A stretch of DNA of 64,000 nt from an uncultured Pseudoflavonifractor sp. (GCA_947577065.1 CANPTT010000001.1:1-64000); one strand, 5' to 3'. Counted from the stretch's first letter, positions 51,764-63,983 are shown. The notes: a model not told the origin generated them from the letters alone. Numbers and translations are program-made.

Positions 51764-51801
51764 ACCGATAAGGGGAGCCTGAACGCTCCCCTTATCGGTC
51801 T
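51764..51801 (+). terminator. Strong hairpin between the PTS gene and the aminotransferase gene
   Basis: A perfect 15-bp stem ACCGATAAGGGGAGC/GCTCCCCTTATCGGT, 6-nt loop, followed by only a weak T tail (CTATT). It could be a partial terminator or an mRNA processing/stabilising element that uncouples PTS from downstream expression. Confidence 0.65.
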
Positions 51802-51823
51802 ATTAAGAAGGGAGGCACATCTC

Positions 51824-54507
<2,684 letters not shown>

Positions 54508-54569
54508 TCCTGCGTTTTCTCCTTTTCTCACACAGAACGCGCCCGCAAAGCGGGAGCAGAAAGAAAGCG

Positions 54570-54607
54570 GAGCGGCCAACCCGGGACGGGTTGGCCGCTC
54601 TCTCTTT
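54570..54607. terminator. Terminator between the GH1 gene and the glycosyltransferase
   Basis: A perfect 13-bp stem GAGCGGCCAACCC/GGGTTGGCCGCTC followed by a pyrimidine-rich TCTCTTT on the plus strand; convergent genes. Confidence 0.88.
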
Positions 54608-54653
54608 ACGCTGTATACACCGCCCCACGCATTCCGCAGAGCGCTCTCCCGCT

Positions 54654-55937
54654 TTATGCCGCCTGGTCCAGCTGGCGGACCGATTTGTGGGCGATGGGCT
54701 TCCACTCCACCTTCTGGAACAGAGCCGCCACCGAGATGGGTATGTAAGTCAGCATGAACAAGGGGAACAGGGGCAGGAAGCAAAGCTTCCGCACCGCGGA
54801 GGCCCGGATATTTCCCCACTCGCTGAGAACGGTGAGAGCCCCGTAGAGGAAAAAGCCCCCGTAGAAGCTCAGAAAGCTCTGGATCAGAAAGTCCCCCGTC
54901 AGGGAGAGGACATGTTTCACCAGGTAGGCCGGGGCGGACAGGCAGGCCAGGGCCACCACGATCTGAAGGGCTCCCCCCAGCACGGTGAGGAGTACCCCAG
55001 GGGTGACGGTGAGCAGGATGTCATAGCACCCCAGACCCCTCCGGCCCCCCCGGAACATCCCCTTGATGAGGGCGGGACCATACTTCCGATCCACCTGATA
55101 AAAACCCTTGGACCACCGCAGTCGCTGATCCCAGGACTGACGGAAGGCGGTGGGCTGTTCGTCGTAGATGACGGCGGCGTCACAGTAGCCGATCCTCCGC
55201 CCCCGGGCGGCGCACTCGGCGGAAAACTGGATATCCTCGGTGAGCAGATGATAGGGCCAGCCCCCTTTCTCCCGCAGATAGTCAGCGGAGATAAGGAACC
55301 CAGTGCCCGACACATGGCAGTTGGTGCCCAGCGCCATCCGGGCGGAGTTGACGAACCGGGCCTCCCGCAAAAACCAGATGGAATACCCTGCTGTGATCCA
55401 GTTCTGCCCAAAATTCTTGGAGTTGCGGTATCCCGTCACCGCCACATAGTCCCCCCGGTCAAAGGTCCGGTTCATCTCCGCGACAAAGTTGGGATCTACG
55501 ATATTATCCGCATCAAAGATAAAATAGCCCTCATACCGGCTCTCCAGGCCATCCTCAGAGAGCTTCTTCAACAAATAGTCCAGAGCGTAGCCCTTTCCCA
55601 CGTGGATATGGTCAAAGCGGCGGTAGACCCTGGCCCCGGCGGCCTGGGCCGCCCCTGCGGTATCGTCGGAACAGTTGTCGGCTACCACGTATATATCCAG
55701 CAACTCCGCCGGATAATGCTGCTTTTTCAGACTTGCGATCAGTTCTCCAATGACCCCCTGCTCATTCCGGGCGGAGATCAGCACGGCGTATTTCCGCAGC
55801 CGAGAGGGCTGCCGACAGTCCCTCCAATGCCGGCGAAGCAAACCCAGGACCAGGTAGACCATCTGATATGAATAAAGCACCGTGATAAGCGCGGCAACGA
55901 CAAAGTTAAAGGTCTCTACAAACTGGAGCAGCTTCAT
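54654..55937 (-). CDS. Membrane glycosyltransferase family 2
   Basis: 427 aa. N-terminal membrane segment (about 8-32). GT-A catalytic domain 45-270: AVLISARNEQGVIGELIASL, VVADNCSDDT, FIFDADNIVDPNFV (DxD), TEDIQFSAECAARG and the QRLRWSKGF motif (QxxRW) of processive enzymes. Three or four C-terminal membrane segments follow (about 295-400). Similar to cellulose/hyaluronan synthase-like proteins and polymer-forming GT2s; the sugar is unknown. It stands alone, with no capsule genes nearby. Confidence 0.9.
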   Translation of the reverse strand: MKLLQFVETFNFVVAALITVLYSYQMVYLVLGLLRRHWRDCRQPSRLRKYAVLISARNEQGVIGELIASLKKQHYPAELLDIYVVADNCSDDTAGAAQAAGARVYRRFDHIHVGKGYALDYLLKKLSEDGLESRYEGYFIFDADNIVDPNFVAEMNRTFDRGDYVAVTGYRNSKNFGQNWITAGYSIWFLREARFVNSARMALGTNCHVSGTGFLISADYLREKGGWPYHLLTEDIQFSAECAARGRRIGYCDAAVIYDEQPTAFRQSWDQRLRWSKGFYQVDRKYGPALIKGMFRGGRRGLGCYDILLTVTPGVLLTVLGGALQIVVALACLSAPAYLVKHVLSLTGDFLIQSFLSFYGGFFLYGALTVLSEWGNIRASAVRKLCFLPLFPLFMLTYIPISVAALFQKVEWKPIAHKSVRQLDQAA

Positions 55938-56064
55938 ACCCGGAAGCCCTCCCTTCTCTCTAAATTTAACCCAATTTTAGCACAGTGGCCCCACTTTGCA
56001 AGGGGTTTGGACGAAATTTAAGACGATGTTAAGAAAATCTTCACAAGAGCCAAAAAGGCTATAA
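55938..56064. other. Intergenic region upstream of the glycosyltransferase
   Basis: AT-rich, with no gene. It should carry the minus-strand promoter of the glycosyltransferase; a TTAACATCG-type patch and TATAG-rich sequence are present but no convincing -35/-10 pair was fixed. Confidence 0.4.
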
Positions 56065-56098
56065 AAAAATGTCCCTCTCCGCAGAGAGGGACATTTTT
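56065..56098 (-). terminator. Terminator of the AraC-family regulator gene
   Basis: A perfect 15-bp stem AAAAATGTCCCTCTC/GAGAGGGACATTTTT with 4-nt loop. It lies 65 bp past the AraC gene stop on the minus strand. Confidence 0.9.
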
Positions 56099-56163
56099 AT
56101 GTAAACCTTATGGGCCGGGAGAAAAAAGCTAACCGAGGCTTTCCCGCCCCCGCCTCTTCTTTT

Positions 56164-57441
56164 CTATCCCTTCCCCTTCGCCCTTTCCCGGTACTCTCCC
56201 GGTGTGAGCCCTGTCGTCTTTTTAAATAGTCGGCTGAAATACTTCACATCATGGATCCCAACCGCCTCGGCAACATCCGCGATCCTCAGCCTTCCCTCCT
56301 CCAGCAGGACCTTGGCCGCCTCCATCCGCTCCGCCGTGATGTACTCCCGCAGGGACACCCCCATCTCCTTCTGGAAGGCGCCACTGAGATAGTTGGGATT
56401 CACGTTGGCGTACCGGGCCACGTCGGTGAGGGCAAGGTCCTCAACGTAGTGGAGCTTGATGTAGTACACCGCCCGGAGCATCAGATCCTGATAAGGCCCC
56501 TGCTCCCGGACCATGGCGCACAGCCTTTTCAGCACCGGCCACAGCCCCTCCACGCACTCCTTGAGGCGCAGATAGCTCCCCGGGTCGCACAGCTCCTCCA
56601 GGTCCACCCCAGTCACCCCCCGGGCGGTGCAGCGCAGCTCCAGCATATGCTTGCAGTAAGAGAGGGCGTCCCGGAGCAGGGTCCAGCGATAGGACCCCTT
56701 CACCGTTTTCAGGAAAAGGGACCTAAGCCGCTTTTCGCACAGGGCCTCATCCCCCTCGTCCAGGGCCTCCTGGAGCTGATAGCACTCCCCAATAACGACC
56801 CGGTAGTCCGCCCCGTTGCGGTTTCGATCCACCCAGTCTTGGGTGAGGACCCGGGGTTCCATCAGGAAGAAGGAAAGGTCGTTCAGCTTCCGGGTCTGGA
56901 GATACCCCTCCCGAATGCCGGTATAGCCGTGGAGCTCATCGGACAGGGCGGTGACGTTGCAGTAACGGGTATCCCCCTGGAAGATCTCCTTCTCATATAT
57001 CTTCTGGCCCAGAGCGTTAATCTCCCCCGCCAACTCTTTCGGGGAGCATTTAGGGGCTGCTCTGGGGGAGAAAAGGACGGCCATCTGCTTGATATCCTCC
57101 TCCAGTACCATGAATACATTGGCCAGGTATCCTTTCTCTTCCAGCTTATCCTCCACAGAAAGCCGCCAGGAGTCGTAGATCTTTTGCAGGTAATCTCCGG
57201 CTTCCCAGCCATAGACCCCATAGTAGATCGTTTTCTTGATGCCGGACAGGCAGAACCAAAACCGCTCCTGCACAAAGTCAAACTTGATCTGCCACATATC
57301 CAGATGCCGCCGCATGGTCTTTTCCGGGTTACTGCTCAGGCACTCGTTCATAGCCATGGTATAGAAATACCCGGCATAGGCATACAGCTCCCGGATCTCC
57401 GCCTTTTCGGAATCGCTTCCAAAATAGGGGGCATGTGGCAT
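56164..57441 (-). CDS. AraC-family transcriptional regulator
   Basis: 425 aa. The N-terminal 300 residues are a helical sensor region with no recognised fold (Cys/Tyr/Trp-rich, for example MWQIKFDFVQERFWFCLSG). The C-terminal double HTH spans about 320-420: LALTDVARYANVNPNYLSGAF and IADVAEAVGIHDVKYFSRLFKKTTGLTPGEYR (shortened: VKYFSRLFKKTTGLTPGEYR). It is divergent from the second secreted flavin reductase gene and probably controls it. The start ATG at 57441 follows GGAGAGGAGAG. Confidence 0.9.
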   Translation of the reverse strand: MPHAPYFGSDSEKAEIRELYAYAGYFYTMAMNECLSSNPEKTMRRHLDMWQIKFDFVQERFWFCLSGIKKTIYYGVYGWEAGDYLQKIYDSWRLSVEDKLEEKGYLANVFMVLEEDIKQMAVLFSPRAAPKCSPKELAGEINALGQKIYEKEIFQGDTRYCNVTALSDELHGYTGIREGYLQTRKLNDLSFFLMEPRVLTQDWVDRNRNGADYRVVIGECYQLQEALDEGDEALCEKRLRSLFLKTVKGSYRWTLLRDALSYCKHMLELRCTARGVTGVDLEELCDPGSYLRLKECVEGLWPVLKRLCAMVREQGPYQDLMLRAVYYIKLHYVEDLALTDVARYANVNPNYLSGAFQKEMGVSLREYITAERMEAAKVLLEEGRLRIADVAEAVGIHDVKYFSRLFKKTTGLTPGEYRERAKGKG

Positions 57442-57559
57442 ATCTCTCCTCTCCTTTACTCCTGCTAAATCGAAAGATATATTCCTGCAATTTTATTATG
57501 CCAAAATATCCTTTACTCGCAAAGTAGACTTTTTACAGAAACCATGAAATTTGTCTCCC

Positions 57560-57589
57560 TTGTCAATTTTATCACACACTTTTTATAAT
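57560..57589 (+). promoter_or_regulatory. Promoter of the second secreted flavin reductase
   Basis: TTGTCA (57560-57565) and TATAAT (57584-57589), 18-bp spacing. A minus-strand TTGCGA/CATAAT pair with 16-bp spacing around 57495-57523 may serve the AraC gene. Confidence 0.7.
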
Positions 57590-57642
57590 TGGAATAGCAC
57601 TCGACTCTATTTTTCTGAAAGGCACTAAAAGGAGGAATTATT

Positions 57643-59724
57643 ATGAAAAAGAGACTTACCGCCTTGTCCCTGGCCGCTCTGATGGTCATGGGAACTGTGG
57701 CCATGGCAGCCGGAGTGGAGAAAACCATCTCCGTGACCCCCATGGACATGACCCTGAACGACAAGGCCGTCACCCCCACCAAGTCCGACGGCACCCCCGC
57801 TGAGGTCTTTGCCTATGAGGGAGCCACCTACGCTCCCCTACGCTACCTCAGCGAGCTCACAGGCATTACCGTGGAGTGGGACAAAAACGCTCCCAACACC
57901 GCCAAGCTGTCTACCGTCACCAATTACACCTATGCCGACACTATCGCCTGGGACGGAGAGTATGACGTAGTGGTGGTGGGCTTCGGCGGTTCTGGCGCCG
58001 TAGCCTCCAAGACTGCAGCCGATGAGGGAGCCCGTGTCCTTCTGGTAGAGAAGGCTCCCGAAGGACAGGAGGGCGGCAACACCCGTGTCTGCGGCCAGAT
58101 GTTCGTCTATGGTGCTGAGGATGAGGAGGGTACCTACGAGTACTATCAGGCTCTGGCCGGCGGCCATCATATTCCCGAGGCCCTGCTCCGGGTCTACACC
58201 AAGAACATTGCTCATATGTACGATGTGATGGAAGACCTGACTGGTATTCCCAAGAGCGAGTACCATGACTGGACGGGCAGCCGTCTGGGCTATATGTCCC
58301 CCGAATACCCCGAATTTCCCAGTGCGGACAAGATCAGTCTGAACGCCCTCCACGAGGGTTACAGCGATGGCTACCTGTGGCAGACTCTCCGGGGCCTGGT
58401 TATTGACCGTGCCGACAAGATCGACGTGTGGTTTGAATCTCCCGCCAGCCACCTCATTCAGGACCCCGTCACCAAGACTATTCTGGGCGTCCAGGTGGAG
58501 CGGGACGGCAAGACTCTGAACATCCGGGCCACCAACGGTGTCATCATGTGCTGCGGCGGCTTTGAGAACAATGCCGAGATGGTGTCCAACTATCTTGGTT
58601 TGGCCGACTTTGGTGTGATCGGCGGCCTTTACAACACCGGTGACGGCATTCGTATGGCCCAAGAGGTGGGTGCCGATCTGTGGCACATGGAGGCCTATGA
58701 GGGCATCGGTTCTGCCCTTGCCGGCACCAGTGTTTCCGTCCCCGACGACCAGCACGCCATTGTTCCCCGTCTGGGCAACGGCGCCACCATCGTGGTAGCC
58801 GGCGACGGCAGCCGCTTCTTCAACGAGGCGGAGGCTCCCCGTCACGGCCATGTCCGTATGGGCGACGTTTGGGTCAATGTCCGTCGGCCTCTGAAGTCCT
58901 ATATCATCTGTACCGCCGAAGTTTTTGACGCTGCCAAAGCTTCCGGCCAGATCCCTGACAGCGCTCTGAACGTACAGCACGCCTCTTCTATCAAGGAGTT
59001 GGCCAAGCTCATTGATGTAGACGCCGATACTCTTGAGACCACGGTCAAGAACTTCAATAGCTATGCCAAGAACGGTTATGACCCTGAGTGCGGCCGTACC
59101 GCCGAGAGCATGACCGCCATTACCGGCAGCAGCTTTTACGCCATTGAGGCCAACGCCAACATCCTCAACACCCAGGGCGGCCCCCGCCGAAACGAGAACG
59201 CCGAGGTTCTGGGTCTGGACGGCAAGCCCATCCCCCACCTCTATTCCGCCGGTGAGTTGGGCGGCATTACCGCCTTCCAGTATCAGGGCGGCGGCAACAT
59301 CGCCGAGTGCGTCATCTTCGGTCAGATCGCCGGCAAGAACGCCGCCGCGGCCAAGGAGGCCCTGCCCGCCTACCAGGTCCGCACCGCCGTTGCCTCTCCT
59401 CTAACCTATACCCCCGGCAAGTCCTCCGATCTGGGCGGCAATGGCCCTGACGTGGCCCTGTCCGTCGGTGAGTACCTGGGCGTGAGCCACAATGGCATGG
59501 GGGGCGGCCTCACCGTTAAAGTCACGATGGAGGGCGGCAAGATCACCAAGGTAGAGATCGTCAAGCACAACGAGACCCCCGGTATCTCCGATCCCGCTCG
59601 GGAGCAGCTCCCCGACGCCATCGTGAAGGCCGGCTCCACCGAGGTGGACAACGTCTCCGGCGCCACTATCACCTCCAAGGCCATCAAGGAGGCCGTCTCC
59701 GATGCCCTGTCCCAGGTAAAATAA
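57643..59724 (+). CDS. Secreted flavin reductase: stalk, FAD_binding_2 and C-terminal FMN-binding domains
   Basis: 693 aa. Signal peptide 1-23 and stalk 24-92 are nearly the same as in the reductase at 26868-29108. The FAD domain starts at about 107 (VVVVGFGGSGAVASKTA) and runs to about 570. The FMN-binding domain is C-terminal (about 605-690) with the ApbE motif DNVSGAT (Thr675), whereas in the first protein it is N-terminal. The fumarate-reductase elements HHTMGGV and ERD are missing; GGPRRNENAEV and YSAGELGG occur instead, so the substrate differs. Probably accepts electrons outside the cell and reduces an organic acceptor; regulated by the divergent AraC protein. Confidence 0.9.
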   Translation: MKKRLTALSLAALMVMGTVAMAAGVEKTISVTPMDMTLNDKAVTPTKSDGTPAEVFAYEGATYAPLRYLSELTGITVEWDKNAPNTAKLSTVTNYTYADTIAWDGEYDVVVVGFGGSGAVASKTAADEGARVLLVEKAPEGQEGGNTRVCGQMFVYGAEDEEGTYEYYQALAGGHHIPEALLRVYTKNIAHMYDVMEDLTGIPKSEYHDWTGSRLGYMSPEYPEFPSADKISLNALHEGYSDGYLWQTLRGLVIDRADKIDVWFESPASHLIQDPVTKTILGVQVERDGKTLNIRATNGVIMCCGGFENNAEMVSNYLGLADFGVIGGLYNTGDGIRMAQEVGADLWHMEAYEGIGSALAGTSVSVPDDQHAIVPRLGNGATIVVAGDGSRFFNEAEAPRHGHVRMGDVWVNVRRPLKSYIICTAEVFDAAKASGQIPDSALNVQHASSIKELAKLIDVDADTLETTVKNFNSYAKNGYDPECGRTAESMTAITGSSFYAIEANANILNTQGGPRRNENAEVLGLDGKPIPHLYSAGELGGITAFQYQGGGNIAECVIFGQIAGKNAAAAKEALPAYQVRTAVASPLTYTPGKSSDLGGNGPDVALSVGEYLGVSHNGMGGGLTVKVTMEGGKITKVEIVKHNETPGISDPAREQLPDAIVKAGSTEVDNVSGATITSKAIKEAVSDALSQVK

Positions 59725-59749
59725 CGCGTATTCCTTCTCTCCTTATACA

Positions 59750-59792
59750 AAGCGAGGGCGGCAGGCTGATCCCCTGCCGCCCTCGCGCTTTT
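59750..59792. terminator. Bidirectional terminator after the second flavin reductase
   Basis: A perfect 14-bp GC-rich stem GCGAGGGCGGCAGG/CCTGCCGCCCTCGC with T-rich tail, between convergent genes. Confidence 0.92.
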
Positions 59793-59798
59793 CTGTTT

Positions 59799-61232
59799 TT
59801 ACCGCCGCTCTCCGCTCATGGTCTGGGCCACGATATCCTCCATGATCTCATAGCTCATCTGTCCCGTGAGATACCCAAAAACGTTCCCCTCCCGGTCGAT
59901 CATAAAGGTGGTGGGGAAGGAGCGGATCCCATAGCCGTAAAACAGGCTCCAATCCGTATCCATCAGCACCGGGTAGGTGTACTCATTCTCCTCCAGGAAG
60001 GCGGTGATGTCCTCCACCGTCCCCTCCCGGTCCATCTCCGGCCCGGCCACCCCCAGCACGATGAGGGCGTCCTCCCCCTCCCGGCTGTAGCTGTCGTAGA
60101 GCTGCTGGATCTCGGGCATCTCCGCCTTGCAGGGGGGACACCAGGTGGCCCAGAAGTTCAGGAAAATGGTCTTTCCCTTATAGTCGGCCAGGGAGTGGGT
60201 ATTCCCAAACTGATCCTCCAGGGTAAAATCCAGGGCTGGGATGGCGTCGGGATCCACCGTCTCCTCCGGCTGGGGCTCAGAGCTCTCCTCGGGAATCGGA
60301 CTCTCCGCGCTCTCCGCTGAGGGATCTGGAGCCGCGGTGGGCTCCGGCTCCGCGGCGGGCGGCTCTGTCACCTCCGGGTCCGCCTCCGGAGTTGGCTCCG
60401 GGCTCTCGCTGACTTCAGGGATCTCCGTCCCCTCCGGGGAGGGCTGGGGCAGACCGGTGGGGGTGACCTCCACCGCCGCCGAGGGGGTGGGCTCCGGTCC
60501 GGACAGCCCGGACAGCCACCCCGACATCCTGTCCATTCCCCCGGTGATCATCAGCAGACCCATCAGGATCATCAGGACCCCGCCGATCTTTACCGTATAC
60601 TGCACCACCCTCCTGTGGGTCTTGAAGAAGGCCAGCAGGCCGGTGGTGAACACCCCCACCGCCAGGAAGGGCAGTACGAAGCCCAGGGTATACACCCCGA
60701 TCAGGGCCATCCCCGCCCACCGGGCGGTGGCCGAGGCCGCCATCAGCAGTACGCTGGTCATGGCCGGCCCCACGCAGGGGGTCCAGGCAAAGCTGAAGGT
60801 AAAGCCCATGACCAACGCGGTCACCGGGGACATGGTCCATTTATCCATCCGGAAGGGCAGCCGCCGCTCCCGGCTCAGGGTCTGGGAGGTCCCAAACACC
60901 CCCAACTGATAAAGGCCGAACAGCATCACCAGCGCCCCACCGATCCGGGAAAACCAGACCTGATACCGCTGGAAAAAGGCTCCCAGGGCCGTAGCCCCCA
61001 GCCCCAGCAGCACAAAGGCAAAGCTGACCCCCACCACAAAGAAAAGGGTGTGGAGCATCACTTTTTTCCGGTCATACCGGATGACTCCGTCCTCCCCCCG
61101 GACTCCGGTCCCCCCGGAGAGATACCCGATATAGAGGGGAAGCAGCGGCAGTACGCAGGGAGAAAAAAAGCTCAAGATCCCCTGAAAAAACACCGTCACC
61201 GCCGATACGCTCACATTCACGTCAAAGCCCAA
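59799..61232 (-). CDS. CcdA-TlpA/ResA fusion: thiol-disulfide transporter plus extracytoplasmic thioredoxin
   Basis: 477 aa. Residues 1-240 form a six-segment CcdA/DsbD-beta membrane domain with the redox Cys in FFSPCVLPLLPLY and TPCVGPAMTS. A long acidic, Pro/Thr/Ser-rich linker (about 248-335) exposes the C-terminal thioredoxin-like domain (340-477) with WATWCPPCKAEMP active site. The fusion should pass reducing power from cytosolic thioredoxin across the membrane. The start is TTG at 61232 behind GGAG. It is convergent with a secreted flavoprotein gene and precedes no cytochrome genes. Confidence 0.92.
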   Translation of the reverse strand: MGFDVNVSVSAVTVFFQGILSFFSPCVLPLLPLYIGYLSGGTGVRGEDGVIRYDRKKVMLHTLFFVVGVSFAFVLLGLGATALGAFFQRYQVWFSRIGGALVMLFGLYQLGVFGTSQTLSRERRLPFRMDKWTMSPVTALVMGFTFSFAWTPCVGPAMTSVLLMAASATARWAGMALIGVYTLGFVLPFLAVGVFTTGLLAFFKTHRRVVQYTVKIGGVLMILMGLLMITGGMDRMSGWLSGLSGPEPTPSAAVEVTPTGLPQPSPEGTEIPEVSESPEPTPEADPEVTEPPAAEPEPTAAPDPSAESAESPIPEESSEPQPEETVDPDAIPALDFTLEDQFGNTHSLADYKGKTIFLNFWATWCPPCKAEMPEIQQLYDSYSREGEDALIVLGVAGPEMDREGTVEDITAFLEENEYTYPVLMDTDWSLFYGYGIRSFPTTFMIDREGNVFGYLTGQMSYEIMEDIVAQTMSGERR

Positions 61233-61257
61233 AAAATCAACTCCATCCCTTTTTCTT

Positions 61258-62598
61258 TTATTTTACCACCGCACAGCGGTCAATTCCATGGTACCGGAAC
61301 CGCTCCACCGCCGCCTGGTCCACCACTTCCCCGCAGACCAGGATGGGCACCGCCGGGGGGCAGCTCACCGCCGGGGCGGCGCACACCCGCCCCAGGCACT
61401 CCTCCACAGGCCGCTCCTCCTGGGGGGAGAGCATAGCCTGCCGGATGGACATGACCCGCTTCCCCCGGGTCGGAGCAGGGGCGGCTACAGGCTCCCCGGA
61501 CAGGGGCCTCCCGCAGGCAAAGGCGTCTGCCAGCTTTTGAAGATCCTCCCCATCCGTATTTCCGGAGGCCATCAGCACCACATAGTCCCGGTCGGCAAAC
61601 TCAGGCTCCACCCCTCCCACCCGGAGAAGGTCCCCAAGTTCGTCTCCCCTCCAGCCCGAGGCGGCGGCGTCCACCGTCAGCTTCAAGGGTTCCTCCCCCC
61701 AGAGCCTCCAGCCCTGTTGGATCAGTTCGGCTTTCCCCTTCGCAAGCCCTTCGGCCACCGCCCGGATCCTCCCCGGCCCCTCCCCCGCCAGCCAACCGTT
61801 GCAGGCGTCCAGGGAGGCCAAGGTCAGGTAGGAGGGGCTGGTGGAGCCAAACAGCCCCATAGCCCCTTTGGCCCGCTCCGCCATGCCCTTGGGGGCGCTT
61901 TGGGAAATGTGGAGATAGGCCCCCCCCGTCAGCACGGGCAGGGTCTTGTGGGCTGAATCACAGCACAGGTCCGCCCCCAGATCCAAGGGATGGCAGGGCT
62001 TTCCCAGAAAATGGAGGTAGGCCCCGTGGGCGTTGTCCACCACCAGCGGGATACCCCGTCGGTGACAGATCTCCCCCAAAGCGGCAATGTCCGCCACCTC
62101 TCCCAGATAGTCCGGGGATGTTATGTAAACCGCAAAGGGGGGCCTTTCCATAGCGGAGAGAGCCCTTTCCAGCCCCTCCGGGGTGATGGGACAGCTGCAC
62201 AGGCTCCGCCCCTCCCCCTCCGGCCACAGCCACTCCACCTCCAGGTCCAGCAGAGCGGCGGCGTAGAGAAAACTCTTGTGGGCGTTCCGCCCCGCCAACA
62301 CCGTCGGGGCGCTCCCGGCAGGCCGGTTCTGCAGCGCCAGAGTCAGCATGGCCCGAATACACTGGCTGGAGCCTTCCGTAGAGTAGAGGGTCCGCCCGGA
62401 ACCAAAAAGCCGCCCCGCGTTCTCCTCGCTCCGGGCGATGATCCCCTCCGCCTCATAGAGGGCGTCGGCCCCCTCTACCTCAGTGATGTCCCAGTCCTCG
62501 CAGCCCAAGGGTCCCATCCCCTTGTGCCCCGGCATATGGAAGCGGGACATGCCCTCCCGCTGGTATCCCCGCAGAAAATCCAGGATGGGGGTCTCCAT
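61258..62598 (-). CDS. Orn/Lys/Arg decarboxylase-family PLP enzyme
   Basis: 446 aa, shorter than classical inducible decarboxylases (700+) and similar to Bacillus YaaO/SpeA-type enzymes. Motifs: MSRFHMPGHKG near the N-terminus, DITEVEGADALY, LYSTEGSSQCIRAML, VVDNAHGAYLHF and the PLP-Lys SAHKTLPVLTGGAYLH. The substrate (arginine, lysine or other) is not readable. Its ATG at 62598 overlaps the stop of the radical SAM gene (ATGA), so the two are coupled. Confidence 0.9.
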   Translation of the reverse strand: METPILDFLRGYQREGMSRFHMPGHKGMGPLGCEDWDITEVEGADALYEAEGIIARSEENAGRLFGSGRTLYSTEGSSQCIRAMLTLALQNRPAGSAPTVLAGRNAHKSFLYAAALLDLEVEWLWPEGEGRSLCSCPITPEGLERALSAMERPPFAVYITSPDYLGEVADIAALGEICHRRGIPLVVDNAHGAYLHFLGKPCHPLDLGADLCCDSAHKTLPVLTGGAYLHISQSAPKGMAERAKGAMGLFGSTSPSYLTLASLDACNGWLAGEGPGRIRAVAEGLAKGKAELIQQGWRLWGEEPLKLTVDAAASGWRGDELGDLLRVGGVEPEFADRDYVVLMASGNTDGEDLQKLADAFACGRPLSGEPVAAPAPTRGKRVMSIRQAMLSPQEERPVEECLGRVCAAPAVSCPPAVPILVCGEVVDQAAVERFRYHGIDRCAVVK

Positions 62599-63983
62599 CA
62601 CTCCTCCTCCAAGGTCCGGGCGGCCTCCAAGGCGATGGCGCACTCCATCCGCTTCCGGAACAGCTCACAGCCCTGCTCATAGACCCCGTTCACCGACCCG
62701 GTGGCGTGGTAGGCGTTGGCCGCGCAGCCCCCGGAGCAATAGAGCCGGGCCCAGCAGTCCCGGCACTGGGGCCGGGTATAGACGTTGCAGGCCGCAAACT
62801 GCCCCTGGACCTGGGGGGCGGTGACTCCCTGCCACACGTCTCCCAGCTTGAACCTCTCCTCCCCCACGAACTGGTGGCAGGGGTACAGGTCCCCCCAGGG
62901 GGTGACGGCCATGTACTCGGTCCCGGAACCGCATCCGGAGATCCGCTTGTAGACGCAGGGCCCCCCGGTAAGGTCGATCATGTAATGGTAGAAGGTGAAG
63001 GGCCGTCCCTCCTTCCTCCTCTGCGCCATGAGCCGGGCCAGCTTCTCATACTGGTCCATCACAACGACCATATCCTCCTTGGTGAGGGCGGAGGGGTCGT
63101 CAGGCGCGCAAACCACCGGCTCCATGGAAAGCTCTGTGAATCCCAGCTCCAGCATGGCCTTGATGTCCTCCAGGAAGTCGGGATTATGATGGGTAAAGGT
63201 CCCCCGCATATAGTACCCCTTGCCTCCCCGGGCCTCTACCAGCTTCTGGAACTTGGGCACGATCTTTTCCCAACTGCCCTGCCCGGCATAGTCCACCCGG
63301 AATCGGTCGTGGACCTCCTTCCGCCCATCGAGAGACAGCACCACATTGTGCATTTCCTTATTGGCAAACTCGATCACGTCGTCGTCGATAAGTACCCCGT
63401 TGGTGGTGAGGGTAAAGCGGAAATTCTTTCCCCGCTCCTTCTCCACGCTCCGGGCATAGCGGACCAGGTCCTTCACCACCTGCCAGTTCATCAGGGGCTC
63501 CCCGCCGAAAAAGTCCACCTCCAGATTCCGCCGGGTCCCGGAGTGGTCCATGAGAAAGTCCAGAGCCTGCTTTCCCACCTCGAAGGACATGACCGCCCGG
63601 TCCCCGTGGTACTTGCCCTGGCTGGCAAAGCAGTAGGAGCAGTTGAGGTTGCAGGTGTGGGCCACGTGGAGACACAGAGCCTTGACGACCCCCGCGGAGC
63701 GCTCCTTCAGTTCTCCCGCCAAGGGTTCAAAGGTATCCCGGGCAAAGAGCTTGCCCTGGTCCCTCAAAGCCTCGATCTCGTCGCAGCACTGCTCCAGCTC
63801 CTCCCTGGTGACCGCAGGGTCCCCGGCATACTTTTCCAGCACGGCGGGAACGATCTCCCCCCGGTCCTTGCCCTCGTCATAAAGCCCGATCACGTCATAG
63901 GCCGCCTCGTCCACCACGTGGACCGAGCCGGAGTGGGTATCAATGACAATGTTCATCCCGTTCAGAGTATAGCGGTGTATCAT
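62598..63983 (-). CDS. SCIFF-type ranthipeptide maturase (radical SAM/SPASM)
   Basis: 461 aa. The radical SAM motif CNLNCSYC is at about residues 110-117 (CxxxCxxC), preceded by an N-terminal RRE-like region (1-90, MIHRYTLNGMNIVIDTHSG). The SPASM domain has clustered Cys (CVYKRISGCGSG; CHQF; CRDCWARLYCSGGC). These features and the length match the maturase that forms thioether links in the six-Cys-in-45-residues (SCIFF) peptide, universal in Clostridia. The small precursor gene normally lies just upstream and would be right of the window. The start ATG at 63983 follows GAGGGATG. Confidence 0.92.
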   Translation of the reverse strand: MIHRYTLNGMNIVIDTHSGSVHVVDEAAYDVIGLYDEGKDRGEIVPAVLEKYAGDPAVTREELEQCCDEIEALRDQGKLFARDTFEPLAGELKERSAGVVKALCLHVAHTCNLNCSYCFASQGKYHGDRAVMSFEVGKQALDFLMDHSGTRRNLEVDFFGGEPLMNWQVVKDLVRYARSVEKERGKNFRFTLTTNGVLIDDDVIEFANKEMHNVVLSLDGRKEVHDRFRVDYAGQGSWEKIVPKFQKLVEARGGKGYYMRGTFTHHNPDFLEDIKAMLELGFTELSMEPVVCAPDDPSALTKEDMVVVMDQYEKLARLMAQRRKEGRPFTFYHYMIDLTGGPCVYKRISGCGSGTEYMAVTPWGDLYPCHQFVGEERFKLGDVWQGVTAPQVQGQFAACNVYTRPQCRDCWARLYCSGGCAANAYHATGSVNGVYEQGCELFRKRMECAIALEAARTLEEE

